Assembly: GCA_002363865.1 (NCBI GenBank)
Contig: DEWY01000006.1
Span: forward strand, 124,001-188,000
Source: Caulobacteraceae bacterium UBA3198
GTDB taxonomy: Bacteria; Pseudomonadota; Alphaproteobacteria; Caulobacterales; Caulobacteraceae
Reading direction: 5' to 3'
DNA length: 64,000 nucleotides
The notes beneath the pieces were generated by a model that was not told where the DNA came from, searched no databases, and saw nothing but the letters and a program-made list of their open reading frames with translations. Position numbers and translations under genes: made by a program. Positions 16,350 to 24,261 of this stretch are shown one piece after another. Each line of letters opens with the position of its first letter. The stretch's first letter is position 1.

Positions 16350-17279
16350 TCAGCAGCGGCGCGGCCAGCGCTGGGAGATGTAGATCCGGCTGTCGGTGAC
16401 ACCGCCGCGCAAGTAGGCGTCGGCCACGGCGATCTCTTCCCGCGCCCGAGCGACGGCCGCGCCGATCAGGTCCGTGGACGTAGAGGAGTAGCTGGTCGCT
16501 TCGCCCCGGGGCTTCCAGCTGAACCTCTGCCAGAACGAAGGCTTGACCCGAGGCGGGCCGACACCGCCCGACAGGCCGGACGCCTCGCCATCGTTGACCT
16601 CCTGGCTCCGAAAGCGGACGTTGATGTGCGTCTCCGCGCCGCTGATATAATCGAACCAGATCGACTGCTGTCGGCCGTGGAGTTCGCGGGTGATGACGCC
16701 AGCGTCGGCCATGACCGGCCGGCGTGGAAATGACCAGCCGAGGTCCTGCAGCAGGGGTAGGAGCTCGGCCCGCATCGTTTCGCGTAGGGAGATCTCAGGC
16801 GGAGCCGTGCGAGATGCGCCCCGCCGCGCCAGCCTGAGCCATTCGAGCCCCCGCGTCTCACCCGCCTGATAGCCGGACAGGCTCTCAGCCAAGGCGAGGG
16901 GCACCTCGTATCCATCGGCATCCGGCGGAATTGGAGGTAGCTCGCCCACCGACATGGGTTCGCCTCGAACCGACTCCGACGCCAGCGACCACTGCATCTG
17001 GCCATCTCGATAGGCCTGCGCGCGGCTGAAGCTCGCCGTATCATAGACCTCGGCCCCGAGGGCTTCCCCGCACGCCTCTGAGGCGCGAGCAAGTTCTGCC
17101 AGCAGGTTTTCGTCGGCCGCATCGCCGACCAGCACAAGCCAGCCGGACGGCAGTTCGGCCATCACCAGCCCCACGCCGACCTCCTGGCTCACCTCGCCCG
17201 CAAGCTCCAGGTCCAGCGCCTCCAGCAGCGCCTGCCGCCGCTCCACCTTCACCGCCACCCAGCTAAGACTGAGGCCCAT
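16350..17279 (-). CDS. Two-domain protein, putative immunity protein for the upstream toxin-like gene
   Basis: The 309-residue soluble protein lies three bases downstream of the toxin-like gene on the same strand, the usual toxin-then-immunity order. Residues 1-110 (starting MGLSLSWVAVK, with LPSGWLVLVGD and FSRAQAYRDGQMQWSL) resemble a small alpha/beta domain seen in bacterial hypothetical proteins. Residues 165-309 (LRETMRAELLPLLQDLGWSF, then IWFDYISGAETHINVRF) resemble the DUF4304-like class of immunity domains. There is no signal peptide, membrane helix or catalytic motif. Assignment as immunity protein is inferred from position and architecture; I cannot name its family with certainty. 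Confidence 0.5.
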   Translation of the reverse strand: MGLSLSWVAVKVERRQALLEALDLELAGEVSQEVGVGLVMAELPSGWLVLVGDAADENLLAELARASEACGEALGAEVYDTASFSRAQAYRDGQMQWSLASESVRGEPMSVGELPPIPPDADGYEVPLALAESLSGYQAGETRGLEWLRLARRGASRTAPPEISLRETMRAELLPLLQDLGWSFPRRPVMADAGVITRELHGRQQSIWFDYISGAETHINVRFRSQEVNDGEASGLSGGVGPPRVKPSFWQRFSWKPRGEATSYSSTSTDLIGAAVARAREEIAVADAYLRGGVTDSRIYISQRWPRRC

Positions 17280-17282
17280 TGG

Positions 17283-18485
17283 TCACCATCCACCCGCAAG
17301 CAACGAAGATAAGATATCTCGTTTTTCACGATCTTGCGGCTCGCTTGCTAGAGGAACTGCCGCTTGACTGGCCACCGTAGCTGCTGCTTTTCCTACGTCG
17401 GTGGGAGTCGTATGGAAAAGAACGAATTTATCACCAAGGGCATCACGTGCGATAATTTGATTTCGACTCAATTCCGCACCGAAACCAAACTTGTCTTCAA
17501 ACCTCACCAAGTTTGCGGATACACCGTCTGGATACCAGTATATATTTGTGCCTGGAATATAATCCCTAGTCTGCGCCATTGGCACTCTTTCTTTCGGATT
17601 AATATTCCTCTCGCCTGTTCTGGGCCAAAAACCCACTATTGGCCTCGGCTCTCCCCTAACTTTACCCCGAATATTGCCGAGAAAACCGCCAACTCTTCCT
17701 TTCTCAACAGTGGGAAGCCCGTTGGACCAACGTTGAGCGCCGCCGTCGGCGAATCCGCTAAACACGGCGCCCAACACCGCCGCCTGGGCCGCATGCTCCG
17801 ATGACGGCGTTCGACCATTCAAATAGTCTTGCGCCGTGGTGGTGGCCGCCGCGCCGATCGCACCAGCGCGAACCGGACCAGCCGGCAGCGACGCTGCGCC
17901 GACGGCGCCGCCTATAGCGGCGCCAACACTATCGCCGACGGTCGATGTCCGTCCCTGCAGGGTATCCGTGCCAACCTGAACGCCAAGGCCCGCCACGCCC
18001 CCGCCGCCGATAATGGCGGCGATTTCTCTGCCTGTCAGTGCGGCTGCACCAGCCAATCGAGGAGCGGCGGTGGCCACACCCACGGCAGGGGCGACCGCAG
18101 CGGTCGCGGCGACACCCATGACAGCGCCGCCCGCGTTACCTACGCCCCTGGCGACGGGACGCTGAGCGGCGTCCAGACGACCCCTGGTCCTCTCATCTCG
18201 AAGGTTTGAATGGAAACTCTCGACAAGATCCGCGCCATTCGCAGCCTGAAACGCCGCGTTTGCGCCCGCAGCAACATGGTCCGCGATACCGAGGGTCATG
18301 ACATTTGCCGCTCCCCTCATGGCCGTATCGATCTGCATCGCCCCTTGCTGAGCCAAAGCGCTAGCTTTGCGCAGGGCCGGAGATCCTCGAACCGTTGCGG
18401 CGAGTTTTCTTTGCGCATTCAAGCGCGCAGCTTCGACTTTTGCCAACTTCTCTCGAAGGGCAACCGCCTGAGTCAACATGGACAT
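17283..18485 (-). CDS. Putative orphan polymorphic toxin with variable C-terminal domain
   Basis: The 400-residue protein has three parts. Residues 1-45 form a charged coiled-coil-like helix. Residues 55-250 are very rich in Gly and Ala with hydrophobic stretches (for example AVMGVAATAAVAPAVGVATAA and the GREIAAIIGGGGVAGLG region) and read like the pre-toxin or membrane-translocating part of polymorphic toxins. Residues 251-400 differ sharply: they hold aromatic and charged residues (GTNIYWYPDG, LVRFEDKFGFGAELS, KFVLFHTTP) and are encoded by markedly AT-richer DNA (about 17315-17735). That pattern of a conserved chassis with a swapped C-terminal module, followed at three bases by a candidate immunity gene, points to a contact- or secretion-dependent toxin. 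No catalytic motif is identified. Two starts (ATG 18485, ATG 18479) are possible. Confidence 0.55.
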   Translation of the reverse strand: MSMLTQAVALREKLAKVEAARLNAQRKLAATVRGSPALRKASALAQQGAMQIDTAMRGAANVMTLGIADHVAAGANAAFQAANGADLVESFHSNLRDERTRGRLDAAQRPVARGVGNAGGAVMGVAATAAVAPAVGVATAAPRLAGAAALTGREIAAIIGGGGVAGLGVQVGTDTLQGRTSTVGDSVGAAIGGAVGAASLPAGPVRAGAIGAAATTTAQDYLNGRTPSSEHAAQAAVLGAVFSGFADGGAQRWSNGLPTVEKGRVGGFLGNIRGKVRGEPRPIVGFWPRTGERNINPKERVPMAQTRDYIPGTNIYWYPDGVSANLVRFEDKFGFGAELSRNQIIARDALGDKFVLFHTTPTDVGKAAATVASQAAVPLASEPQDREKRDILSSLLAGGW

Positions 18486-18489
18486 TCTG

Positions 18490-18509
18490 CGGCTGGCGCA
18501 GCCAGCCGT
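18490..18509. repeat. Short GC hairpin just upstream of the toxin-like gene
   Basis: GGCTGG and CCAGCC flank a five-base loop immediately before the ATG of the minus-strand toxin-like gene. In the transcript this would form a stable stem where the Shine-Dalgarno should be, and no good ribosome-binding site is visible between hairpin and ATG. It may limit translation. Confidence 0.35.
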
Positions 18510-18625
18510 CCCTCAAGGTGTGGAAGGCCTACACTCGGCGTGCGTTCAGCACGTCAGCGGTCCAATCCTGCCACAAAGAGAATGAGCGTCCAGAACAAAG
18601 TAGGAACATTTGTCTCGAGCGCCCC

Positions 18626-20812
18626 CTACCCCGCCGCCAGCTCCGCAGCATTCAGCGGCAAGCTCCGCACCCGCTTGCCGGTCGCGGCGAAGATGGCGTT
18701 GGTGACGGCCGGGACGACGGGCGGCAGGGCCGGTTCGCCCAGGCCCGTGGGCGGGTTGTCGGACTTGATGAAGTGGGTCTCGATCACCGGGGCGTCGGGA
18801 ATGCGCAGCAGGGGGAAGGTGTCGAAATTGGCCTGTTCGACCTGACCGTCCTTGATGGTGATCTGGCCGTACATTTCGGAGATGCCGTCGATCACCGAGC
18901 CCTCGATCTGGTTCAGCGCGCCGAGCGGATTGATGATCTGGCGGCCGACGTCGGCGGCGACCCAGACCTTCTCCACCTTGACGGTCCCGTCATCGGCCAC
19001 GGCCACCTGGGCTACCTCGGCGAAATAGCCCAGATGGCTGTAGTGGAAGGCGATGCCCTGGCCCTGGCGGGGCCCGAGGGTGGTCTTGCCCCAGCCGGCC
19101 TTTTCAGCCGCCAGGCGGACGACGCCGGCCATGCGTTCGGCGTTGAGGCCGCCCTGGCCGCCAGCCGCGGCGGTCTTGCCCAGCAGGCGCAGGCGCATCT
19201 CCACCGGATCGACGCCGCCGGCATGGGCCAGCTCGTCGATGAAGGACTGCACCACAAAGGCGATGGCGTTGCTGCCCGGCGCGCGCAGGGGGCCCGTGGG
19301 CACGCCCAGCGGCATCATGGAGACGTCGAGTTTGTAGTTGTCCAGGAACTGGGCGGGGAATTCGGTCGGCGCCATGCCGGCGCTGCGGGCGGTAGCCTCA
19401 CCCTCGCCGAAGGTGACGAAATGGTTGGCCCAGGCGGTGATGTTCCCTGAGGCGTCGATCCCGCCGCGGAAATGGTGGAAGCCGGCCGGACGGTAGAAGT
19501 CGTGGCGCATGTCGTCTTCGCGGGTCCAGACCAGCTTGACCGGGGCGCCGGCCTCCCGGGCGATCCAGGCGGCCTCGACCATATAGTCGTTCATCAGCCG
19601 GCGACCGAAGCCGCCGCCGCAGCGGGTCATGTGGACGATGACGTTTTCCGGCGCGATGCCGAGTGTCTTGGCCACCAGCTGGCGGCCGGGCTCGGGCAGC
19701 TGGGTCGGGGCCCAGATCTCCATCTTGCCGTCATGGAAGTGGGCCGTGCAGTTCTGCGGCTCCAGCGTGGCGTGGGAGAGGAAGGGATAGAAGTAGTCGG
19801 CCTCCACCGTCTTGGCCGAGGCCGCGAGCGCGGCGTCGACATCACCGTCGCTGCGCAAGGTCTTGCCGCCCTTGGCCGCAACCAGGCTGCGGGCCTGGCC
19901 GGCATAGCCTTCGGTCGACTGGCTAGAGGTGGGATGATCCGCCCACTGAATAGTCAGAGCCTGGCGACCCTTATTGGCGGCCCACCAGCTGTCGGCGACC
20001 ACGGCGACGCCGGGCAGCAGGCCGTCCAGTTCCGTCCCGCCCTCGACCACGAAGGCCTTGCGGACGCCCTTGACCCCTTGAGCAGCCGAAAGGTCGACGC
20101 TGGCCACCTTGGCGGCGAACACCGGCGCCTTGGCGTAGGCGGCGTAGAGCATGCCCGGCAGGCGCATATCGATGCCGAACAGGGGCTGGCCGGTGACGAT
20201 GGCGGCGGTGTCCACCTGCGGGGTCGGCTGGCCGATGATCCGATAGGCCGAGGCGTCCTTCAGCTTCAGGCTGCGAAGCTCCGGCGCGGTCTGGGTCGCG
20301 GCCTTGGCGGCGAGCGAGCCATAGGGGGCGCGGCGTCCGCTGGCGGCGTGAACCACGACGCCCGGCTCGGTGGTCAGGCTGGCGACCTCTACGCCCCAGT
20401 CGGCGGCGGCGGCGGCCATCAGCATGGCGCGGCCGGCGGCGCCCACCTGGCGCAGCTGTTCCCAGTGCAGGGGCGTGGCCATGCTGCCGCCGGCGAACTG
20501 GCGGCCATAGGCGACGGGATCATTGTCGGCCTGGACGGTGCGGACATTGGCCCAGTCCACGTCCAGTTCCTCGGCGATCAGCATGGGCAGGGAAGTCTTG
20601 ATGCCCTGACCGATCTCCGGGTTCTTCGAGACGATGGTGACGATGCCGTCCGGGGCGATCTGCACATAGGCGTTGAGCGCGGCCGGCGCGTCAGCGGCCG
20701 CGCCCTTGCCAGCGAAGCTGAAGGCCAGGATCAGGCCGCCCGCGCCGCCGCCAGCCAGCACGGCCCGGCGGGAGGGGGAGAAGCCCTGAGTGAGGTTCTG
20801 AACGATGCCCAT
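18626..20812 (-). CDS. Molybdenum hydroxylase large subunit, IorB-like, Tat-exported
   Basis: The 728-residue protein belongs to the xanthine dehydrogenase/aldehyde oxidoreductase large-subunit family and would bind molybdopterin cytosine dinucleotide. It starts with a Tat-type signal: SRRAVLAGG around Arg15-Arg16 and then a hydrophobic stretch, so it is exported folded to the periplasm. Family segments include EIGQGIKTSLPMLIAEELDV, GGGFGRR and, near the C terminus, GLGEPALPP with the expected catalytic glutamate. Like isoquinoline 1-oxidoreductase beta subunits it pairs with only one [2Fe-2S] subunit and has no FAD subunit. ATG 20812 is chosen because the Tat motif follows directly. Confidence 0.9.
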   Translation of the reverse strand: MGIVQNLTQGFSPSRRAVLAGGGAGGLILAFSFAGKGAAADAPAALNAYVQIAPDGIVTIVSKNPEIGQGIKTSLPMLIAEELDVDWANVRTVQADNDPVAYGRQFAGGSMATPLHWEQLRQVGAAGRAMLMAAAAADWGVEVASLTTEPGVVVHAASGRRAPYGSLAAKAATQTAPELRSLKLKDASAYRIIGQPTPQVDTAAIVTGQPLFGIDMRLPGMLYAAYAKAPVFAAKVASVDLSAAQGVKGVRKAFVVEGGTELDGLLPGVAVVADSWWAANKGRQALTIQWADHPTSSQSTEGYAGQARSLVAAKGGKTLRSDGDVDAALAASAKTVEADYFYPFLSHATLEPQNCTAHFHDGKMEIWAPTQLPEPGRQLVAKTLGIAPENVIVHMTRCGGGFGRRLMNDYMVEAAWIAREAGAPVKLVWTREDDMRHDFYRPAGFHHFRGGIDASGNITAWANHFVTFGEGEATARSAGMAPTEFPAQFLDNYKLDVSMMPLGVPTGPLRAPGSNAIAFVVQSFIDELAHAGGVDPVEMRLRLLGKTAAAGGQGGLNAERMAGVVRLAAEKAGWGKTTLGPRQGQGIAFHYSHLGYFAEVAQVAVADDGTVKVEKVWVAADVGRQIINPLGALNQIEGSVIDGISEMYGQITIKDGQVEQANFDTFPLLRIPDAPVIETHFIKSDNPPTGLGEPALPPVVPAVTNAIFAATGKRVRSLPLNAAELAAG

Positions 20813-20817
20813 GGTCT

Positions 20818-21285
20818 TCAGGCCTCCTGGCCGGCGGCGCGCTTGATGGCGGCGCGGATGCGAACATAGGTGGCGCAACGGCAGATGTTCCCGGCCATGG
20901 CCACGTCAATATCGTCGTCAGTGGGGCTGGGGTTCTGGGACAACAGGGCGGTGGCCGACATGATCTGGCCGGGCTGGCAGTAGCCGCACTGGGCCACGTC
21001 CAGCTCGCTCCAGGCCTTCTGGACCCGGGCGCCGACCGGCAGGGCGCTGGCGCCCTCGATGGTGGTGATCTGGGCGTCGCCGACGACGTCGATAGGGGTC
21101 ATGCAGGCGCGGATCGGGGCGCCGTCAGCGTGGACGGTGCAGGCGCCGCACTGGGCGACGCCGCAGCCGAACTTGGTCCCCACCAAGCCAAGCGTGTCGC
21201 GCAGCACCCACAGGAGCGGGGTGTCGGGATCGACGTCGGCGGTCATCGCCTGGCCGTTGACGTTGAGCTGGTAGGCCATGCCCAT
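20818..21285 (-). CDS. Molybdenum hydroxylase [2Fe-2S] subunit, IorA-like
   Basis: The 155-residue protein carries two iron-sulfur clusters: a plant-ferredoxin type cluster on Cys41, Cys46, Cys49 and Cys61 (FGCGVAQCGACTVH) and a helical-bundle cluster on Cys100, Cys103, Cys135 and Cys137 (AQCGYCQPGQ, NICRCATY). It passes electrons from the molybdenum subunit to an acceptor, probably a cytochrome, since no FAD subunit is present. It has no Tat signal and would be exported with the large subunit, whose gene follows after five bases. ATG 21285 or 21279 may be the start. Confidence 0.93.
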   Translation of the reverse strand: MGMAYQLNVNGQAMTADVDPDTPLLWVLRDTLGLVGTKFGCGVAQCGACTVHADGAPIRACMTPIDVVGDAQITTIEGASALPVGARVQKAWSELDVAQCGYCQPGQIMSATALLSQNPSPTDDDIDVAMAGNICRCATYVRIRAAIKRAAGQEA

Positions 21286-21291
21286 TCCCCT

Positions 21292-21312
21292 GTATCTGGT
21301 TTCCTCAGATAC
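21292..21312. promoter_or_regulatory. Perfect palindrome upstream of the molybdenum hydroxylase operon
   Basis: GTATCTG and CAGATAC are separated by seven bases and lie 7-27 bases upstream of the first ATG (21285) of the minus-strand operon, directly before its ribosome-binding site. The location and symmetry suggest an operator where a bound repressor would block transcription. No regulator gene is adjacent. Confidence 0.5.
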
Positions 21313-21362
21313 CGAGAGTACGGGGGGCGGGGCCGGAGGTAAACGCCTGGTCGGAACGCGCT

Positions 21363-22058
21363 TCAGATCCGGGGGATCAGGATCACCGCGTCGGGCAGCT
21401 CGTTGGGGTTGTCGGTGGGATCGGCGGGGAAGTGCTCGGCCAGGATGTCGCCCACCTGGGTGACGGCGGCCACCAGGCCCTCAGCCGTGCGCCCGGCCTT
21501 GGCGCCGGCCACCAGGGCGGCGATGGCGTCGTCCCAGCGCTTCTGATCCACCACCGCGGCGATGCCCTCATCGGCGATCAGTTCGGCGGCGTGCTCGGCC
21601 AGGGAGATGAAGATCAGGACGCCGGTGCGCTCGCGGGTCTGGTGCAGGTTGCGGGCCAGGAACAGCTCCTGGGCGTGACGGCGGCTGCGGTCGAGCTTGA
21701 CGCTGCGGGGCGTCATGAAGCGGCACACCGGACCAAGGGACCCGACCACGGCCACCAGGATGAACAGCACCGCCTGCAGCACGAGCGTGGTGGTCAGGGC
21801 GCCGCGCACGGCCATCTCCGCCGCCGCGCCGGCCTGGGCCGCCGTCCAGGGGGCGAAGGCGTCAGGGACCGAGACTTCCACGCCGGCCAGCAGCAGGATG
21901 GCCGGGGCCGCCAGCGCCGTCAGCCCGGCCCACAGGAAGGGCGTCTCGCGATAGTCCGAGGACTCCTCGGCGATCACGCAATAGAGCTCGCCGCGGGTGC
22001 GCCGCTCGGCGGCGCGGACGGCGGTCTTGACCGCCAAGGCGTCCTGATCGTTCAGCAT
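21363..22058 (-). CDS. TPM-domain membrane protein
   Basis: The 231-residue protein has an N-terminal half of the TPM (YgcG/TLP18.3) fold (AVRAAERRTRGELYCVIAEESSDYRE), two or three transmembrane helices (about residues 45-65 and 90-115) and a C-terminal part LIFISLAEHAAELIADEGI that completes the domain. TPM proteins are of uncertain function; the plant relative is involved in photosystem repair. It is the last gene of the lemA unit, starting one base after the preceding stop. The ATG 22058 is chosen because the longer frame runs back through the Gly-rich tail of the upstream gene. Confidence 0.82.
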   Translation of the reverse strand: MLNDQDALAVKTAVRAAERRTRGELYCVIAEESSDYRETPFLWAGLTALAAPAILLLAGVEVSVPDAFAPWTAAQAGAAAEMAVRGALTTTLVLQAVLFILVAVVGSLGPVCRFMTPRSVKLDRSRRHAQELFLARNLHQTRERTGVLIFISLAEHAAELIADEGIAAVVDQKRWDDAIAALVAGAKAGRTAEGLVAAVTQVGDILAEHFPADPTDNPNELPDAVILIPRI

Positions 22059-22059
22059 C

Positions 22060-22866
22060 TCACCAGCTCCCCGAGGATCCGCCGCCGCCGAAGCCGCCGC
22101 CGCCGCCGGAGAAGCCTCCACCTCCAAAGCCGCCGCCCCCGCCGAAGCCGCCACCGCCGCCGCGTCCGCCGCCGCTGGAGAGCAGCAGGGGCAGCAGCCA
22201 CCAGAGGCTGGAGCCCCGGCCGCGGCGCCCGCGACCCCGCCCGAAGGCGCCCATGAAGCCGCCGATGATCCAGAAGACGATGAACAGGACGAAGATAATC
22301 GGGGCGATCAGCCCCTCCTCGCCCTGGGCGGTCTCAGCGGCCGCCTCGGCCCGGGCCAGGGCCTCATCCTCCGGCAGGGCCAGCTGGTCGATCAGCGCCT
22401 GGGTTCCGGCGATGACGCCGGCCTCCATCTCGCCCTCGCGAAACTGCGGCAGGACGACAGCCTGCAGGATGGTCGACGACAGAGCGTCGGTGAGGATCGG
22501 CTCCAGGCCGTAGCCCACCTCGATGCGGACCTTGCGCTGGTTGGGGGCGACGATGAACAGGGCCCCGGAGTCGGTCTCGGCCTCGCCGATCCCCCAGTGG
22601 CGGCCGAGCTGATAGCCGAAGTCCTCGATCTCATAACCCTGCAGGTCGGCCAGGGTGACCACCACCAACTGGCGGCCGCTGGCGGTCTCCAGGGCGGCGA
22701 GCTGGTCGGTGAGCTGGGCCTCGGTCTGCGGCGAGAGCATGTTCGCGCCATCGACCACGCGGCCGGTCAGCTCTGGAAAGCTGGGCGCGGTCTGGGCGTA
22801 TCCCGTCCCGGCGAACGCCAGGACGAGACCAAAGACCAGGGCGCAGAGCGCGCCGAACGACCTCAT
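22060..22866 (-). CDS. TPM-domain protein, YgcG family
   Basis: The 268-residue protein has a cleavable signal peptide (ALVFGLVLAFAGTGYAQ), a periplasmic TPM domain (about 30-165, with LVVVTLADLQGYEIEDFGYQ and RKVRIEVGYGLE), one transmembrane helix (about 185-205) and a long C-terminal tail almost only of Gly, Phe and Ser, which is a hallmark of this family. It is located in the cell envelope. The start overlaps the LemA stop by ATGA, and pairing of LemA with one or two TPM proteins is common in bacteria. Confidence 0.9.
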   Translation of the reverse strand: MRSFGALCALVFGLVLAFAGTGYAQTAPSFPELTGRVVDGANMLSPQTEAQLTDQLAALETASGRQLVVVTLADLQGYEIEDFGYQLGRHWGIGEAETDSGALFIVAPNQRKVRIEVGYGLEPILTDALSSTILQAVVLPQFREGEMEAGVIAGTQALIDQLALPEDEALARAEAAAETAQGEEGLIAPIIFVLFIVFWIIGGFMGAFGRGRGRRGRGSSLWWLLPLLLSSGGGRGGGGGFGGGGGFGGGGFSGGGGGFGGGGSSGSW

Positions 22867-23558
22867 TGGGCCGGCGCAGGCTCAGCGGCAGGGGCCGGCG
22901 CCGGAAGGGGCGCGGGAACGGGGGCCGGCAGGGGCGCAGGCGCCGCGGGAGCCGGCTGATCGAAGCTGACCGTCGGCGCGGTCTGGGCCGAGGCTGAGGC
23001 TTCGAAGGTCTGCATGGGCTCGGCCCAGCCATGGACGGTGTTGGCCCAGATGGCGCCGGGGAAGGTGCGGATCTCGGTGTTGTAGTCGCGCACGGCCTCA
23101 TTGTAGTCGCGCCGGGCGATGGCGATCCGGTTCTCCGTGCCCTCCAGCTGGCTCTGCAGGGCCAGGAAGTTCTGGTTGGACTTCAGCTCCGGATAGCGCT
23201 CCTGGATCATCATCAGCCGGCCGAGCACGCCTGACAGCTGATTCTGCGCCTCGGCGAAGCGCTGGAACTGGGCCGGGTCGGTGATGGTGTCGGCATTGAC
23301 CTGGACCTGGGTGGCCGAGGCGCGGGCCTCGGTGACCGCCACCAGGACGTCGCGCTCCTGGGCGGCGAAGCCCTGGACGGTGGAGACCAGGTTGGGGATC
23401 AGGTCCGAACGGCGCTGATACTGGTTCTGCACCTCGGCCCAGGCGGCCTTGGCCCGCTCATCCTTGGTGGGAATGGTGTTGATGCCGCAGCCGGCGAGGG
23501 CCAGCGGAACGACGATCAGGACGGCGGCGCGGGCGAGGCGGGTGATCAGTCTGGACAA
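22863..23558 (-). CDS. lemA: LemA-family lipoprotein
   Basis: The protein is 231 residues from a TTG start at 23558 (GGAG about ten bases upstream), which puts a standard lipoprotein signal at the N terminus, with lipobox LAGC at Cys24. The LemA domain follows: RRSDLIPNLVSTVQGFAAQE, then QFQRFAEAQNQLSGVLGRLM and YPELKSNQNFLALQ. After residue 195 comes a Pro/Ala tail. LemA proteins are envelope coiled-coil proteins without an agreed function. The longer frame to 23627 would bury the signal sequence and is rejected. Confidence 0.9.
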   Translation of the reverse strand: MSRLITRLARAAVLIVVPLALAGCGINTIPTKDERAKAAWAEVQNQYQRRSDLIPNLVSTVQGFAAQERDVLVAVTEARASATQVQVNADTITDPAQFQRFAEAQNQLSGVLGRLMMIQERYPELKSNQNFLALQSQLEGTENRIAIARRDYNEAVRDYNTEIRTFPGAIWANTVHGWAEPMQTFEASASAQTAPTVSFDQPAPAAPAPLPAPVPAPLPAPAPAAEPAPAQ

Positions 23559-23642
23559 GGCGGGCGCTCCGAAGCGGTGATGGCGCAGTTTCGCCGCGAA
23601 TGTGGCCCTCGCCTTGACCTGACGCAATGGGCGTCGCGCGCC

Positions 23643-24245
23643 TCAGGCGCTGAGCGCCTCCTCCACCTGGCCCAGGCGATCCTTGCCGAAGAACATCTCC
23701 TCGCCCACGAAGAAGGTGGGGATCCCGAAGGCGCCCCGGGCGGCGGCGGCCTCGGTCGCGGCCATCAGTTCGGCCTTCACGGCTGGATCCTGGGTGGCCT
23801 CCAGCAGGCCCTGGGCGTCGAGGCCCGCAGCCGAGAGCACCTCGGCGACGACGGCGGGGTCGTCCATCTTGCGCCCCTGCTCCCACATCGCCGCCAGCAC
23901 CGCCTCCATATAGGCCTCCGTCACCCCGGCCCGACGGGCGGCGACCAGGCCGCGCATGATCAGCAGCGTATTGACCGGAAAGTGCGGGTTCATCTGGAAG
24001 GCGGCGAGCCCATGGCGAGCGACGAAGCGCTTTGTCTCCAGGTTCTCATAGGCGAGCTTGCCCTTCACCTCGCCGAAGGCCTCCATGGGCGAGCGGTTGT
24101 TGGTCAGCTTGAAGAGGCCGCCCAGCAGGACGGGCCTCACCTCCACCTTCGCGCCGGTGCGCGCCAGGATCGGCCCAAGCGCTTTCCAGGACAGGTAGGC
24201 GTTGGGACTGCCGAAATCGAACAGGAATTCTACGGTGGCGGCCAT
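23643..24245 (-). CDS. 2-hydroxychromene-2-carboxylate isomerase-like (DsbA/GST-kappa fold)
   Basis: The 200-residue protein has the thioredoxin-like DsbA/kappa-GST fold: EFLFDFGSPNAYLSWKAL at the N terminus, where Ser takes the nucleophile position as in HCCA isomerase and kappa GSTs, and GAFGIPTFFVGEEMFFGKDRLGQVEEAL at the C terminus. Such enzymes act in naphthalene-type aromatic degradation or glutathione conjugation. The start is ATG 24245, preceded by AGGAG. It follows the SDR gene with 16 bases between and probably shares its transcript. Confidence 0.9.
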   Translation of the reverse strand: MAATVEFLFDFGSPNAYLSWKALGPILARTGAKVEVRPVLLGGLFKLTNNRSPMEAFGEVKGKLAYENLETKRFVARHGLAAFQMNPHFPVNTLLIMRGLVAARRAGVTEAYMEAVLAAMWEQGRKMDDPAVVAEVLSAAGLDAQGLLEATQDPAVKAELMAATEAAAARGAFGIPTFFVGEEMFFGKDRLGQVEEALSA

Positions 24246-24261
24246 CAGGGTCTCTCCTTGC

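Noticed and set aside
17364..17804. 146-residue plus-strand frame opposite the toxin-like gene
   Set aside because: It lies wholly antisense to the AT-rich 3' part of the minus-strand gene, which is continuous with a clearly coding N-terminal region, and its product has no recognisable pattern.
16350..18485. Prophage or integrative element around the toxin-like pair
   Set aside because: No integrase, transposase, tRNA or flanking direct repeat is visible; only the gene's 3' composition is atypical.
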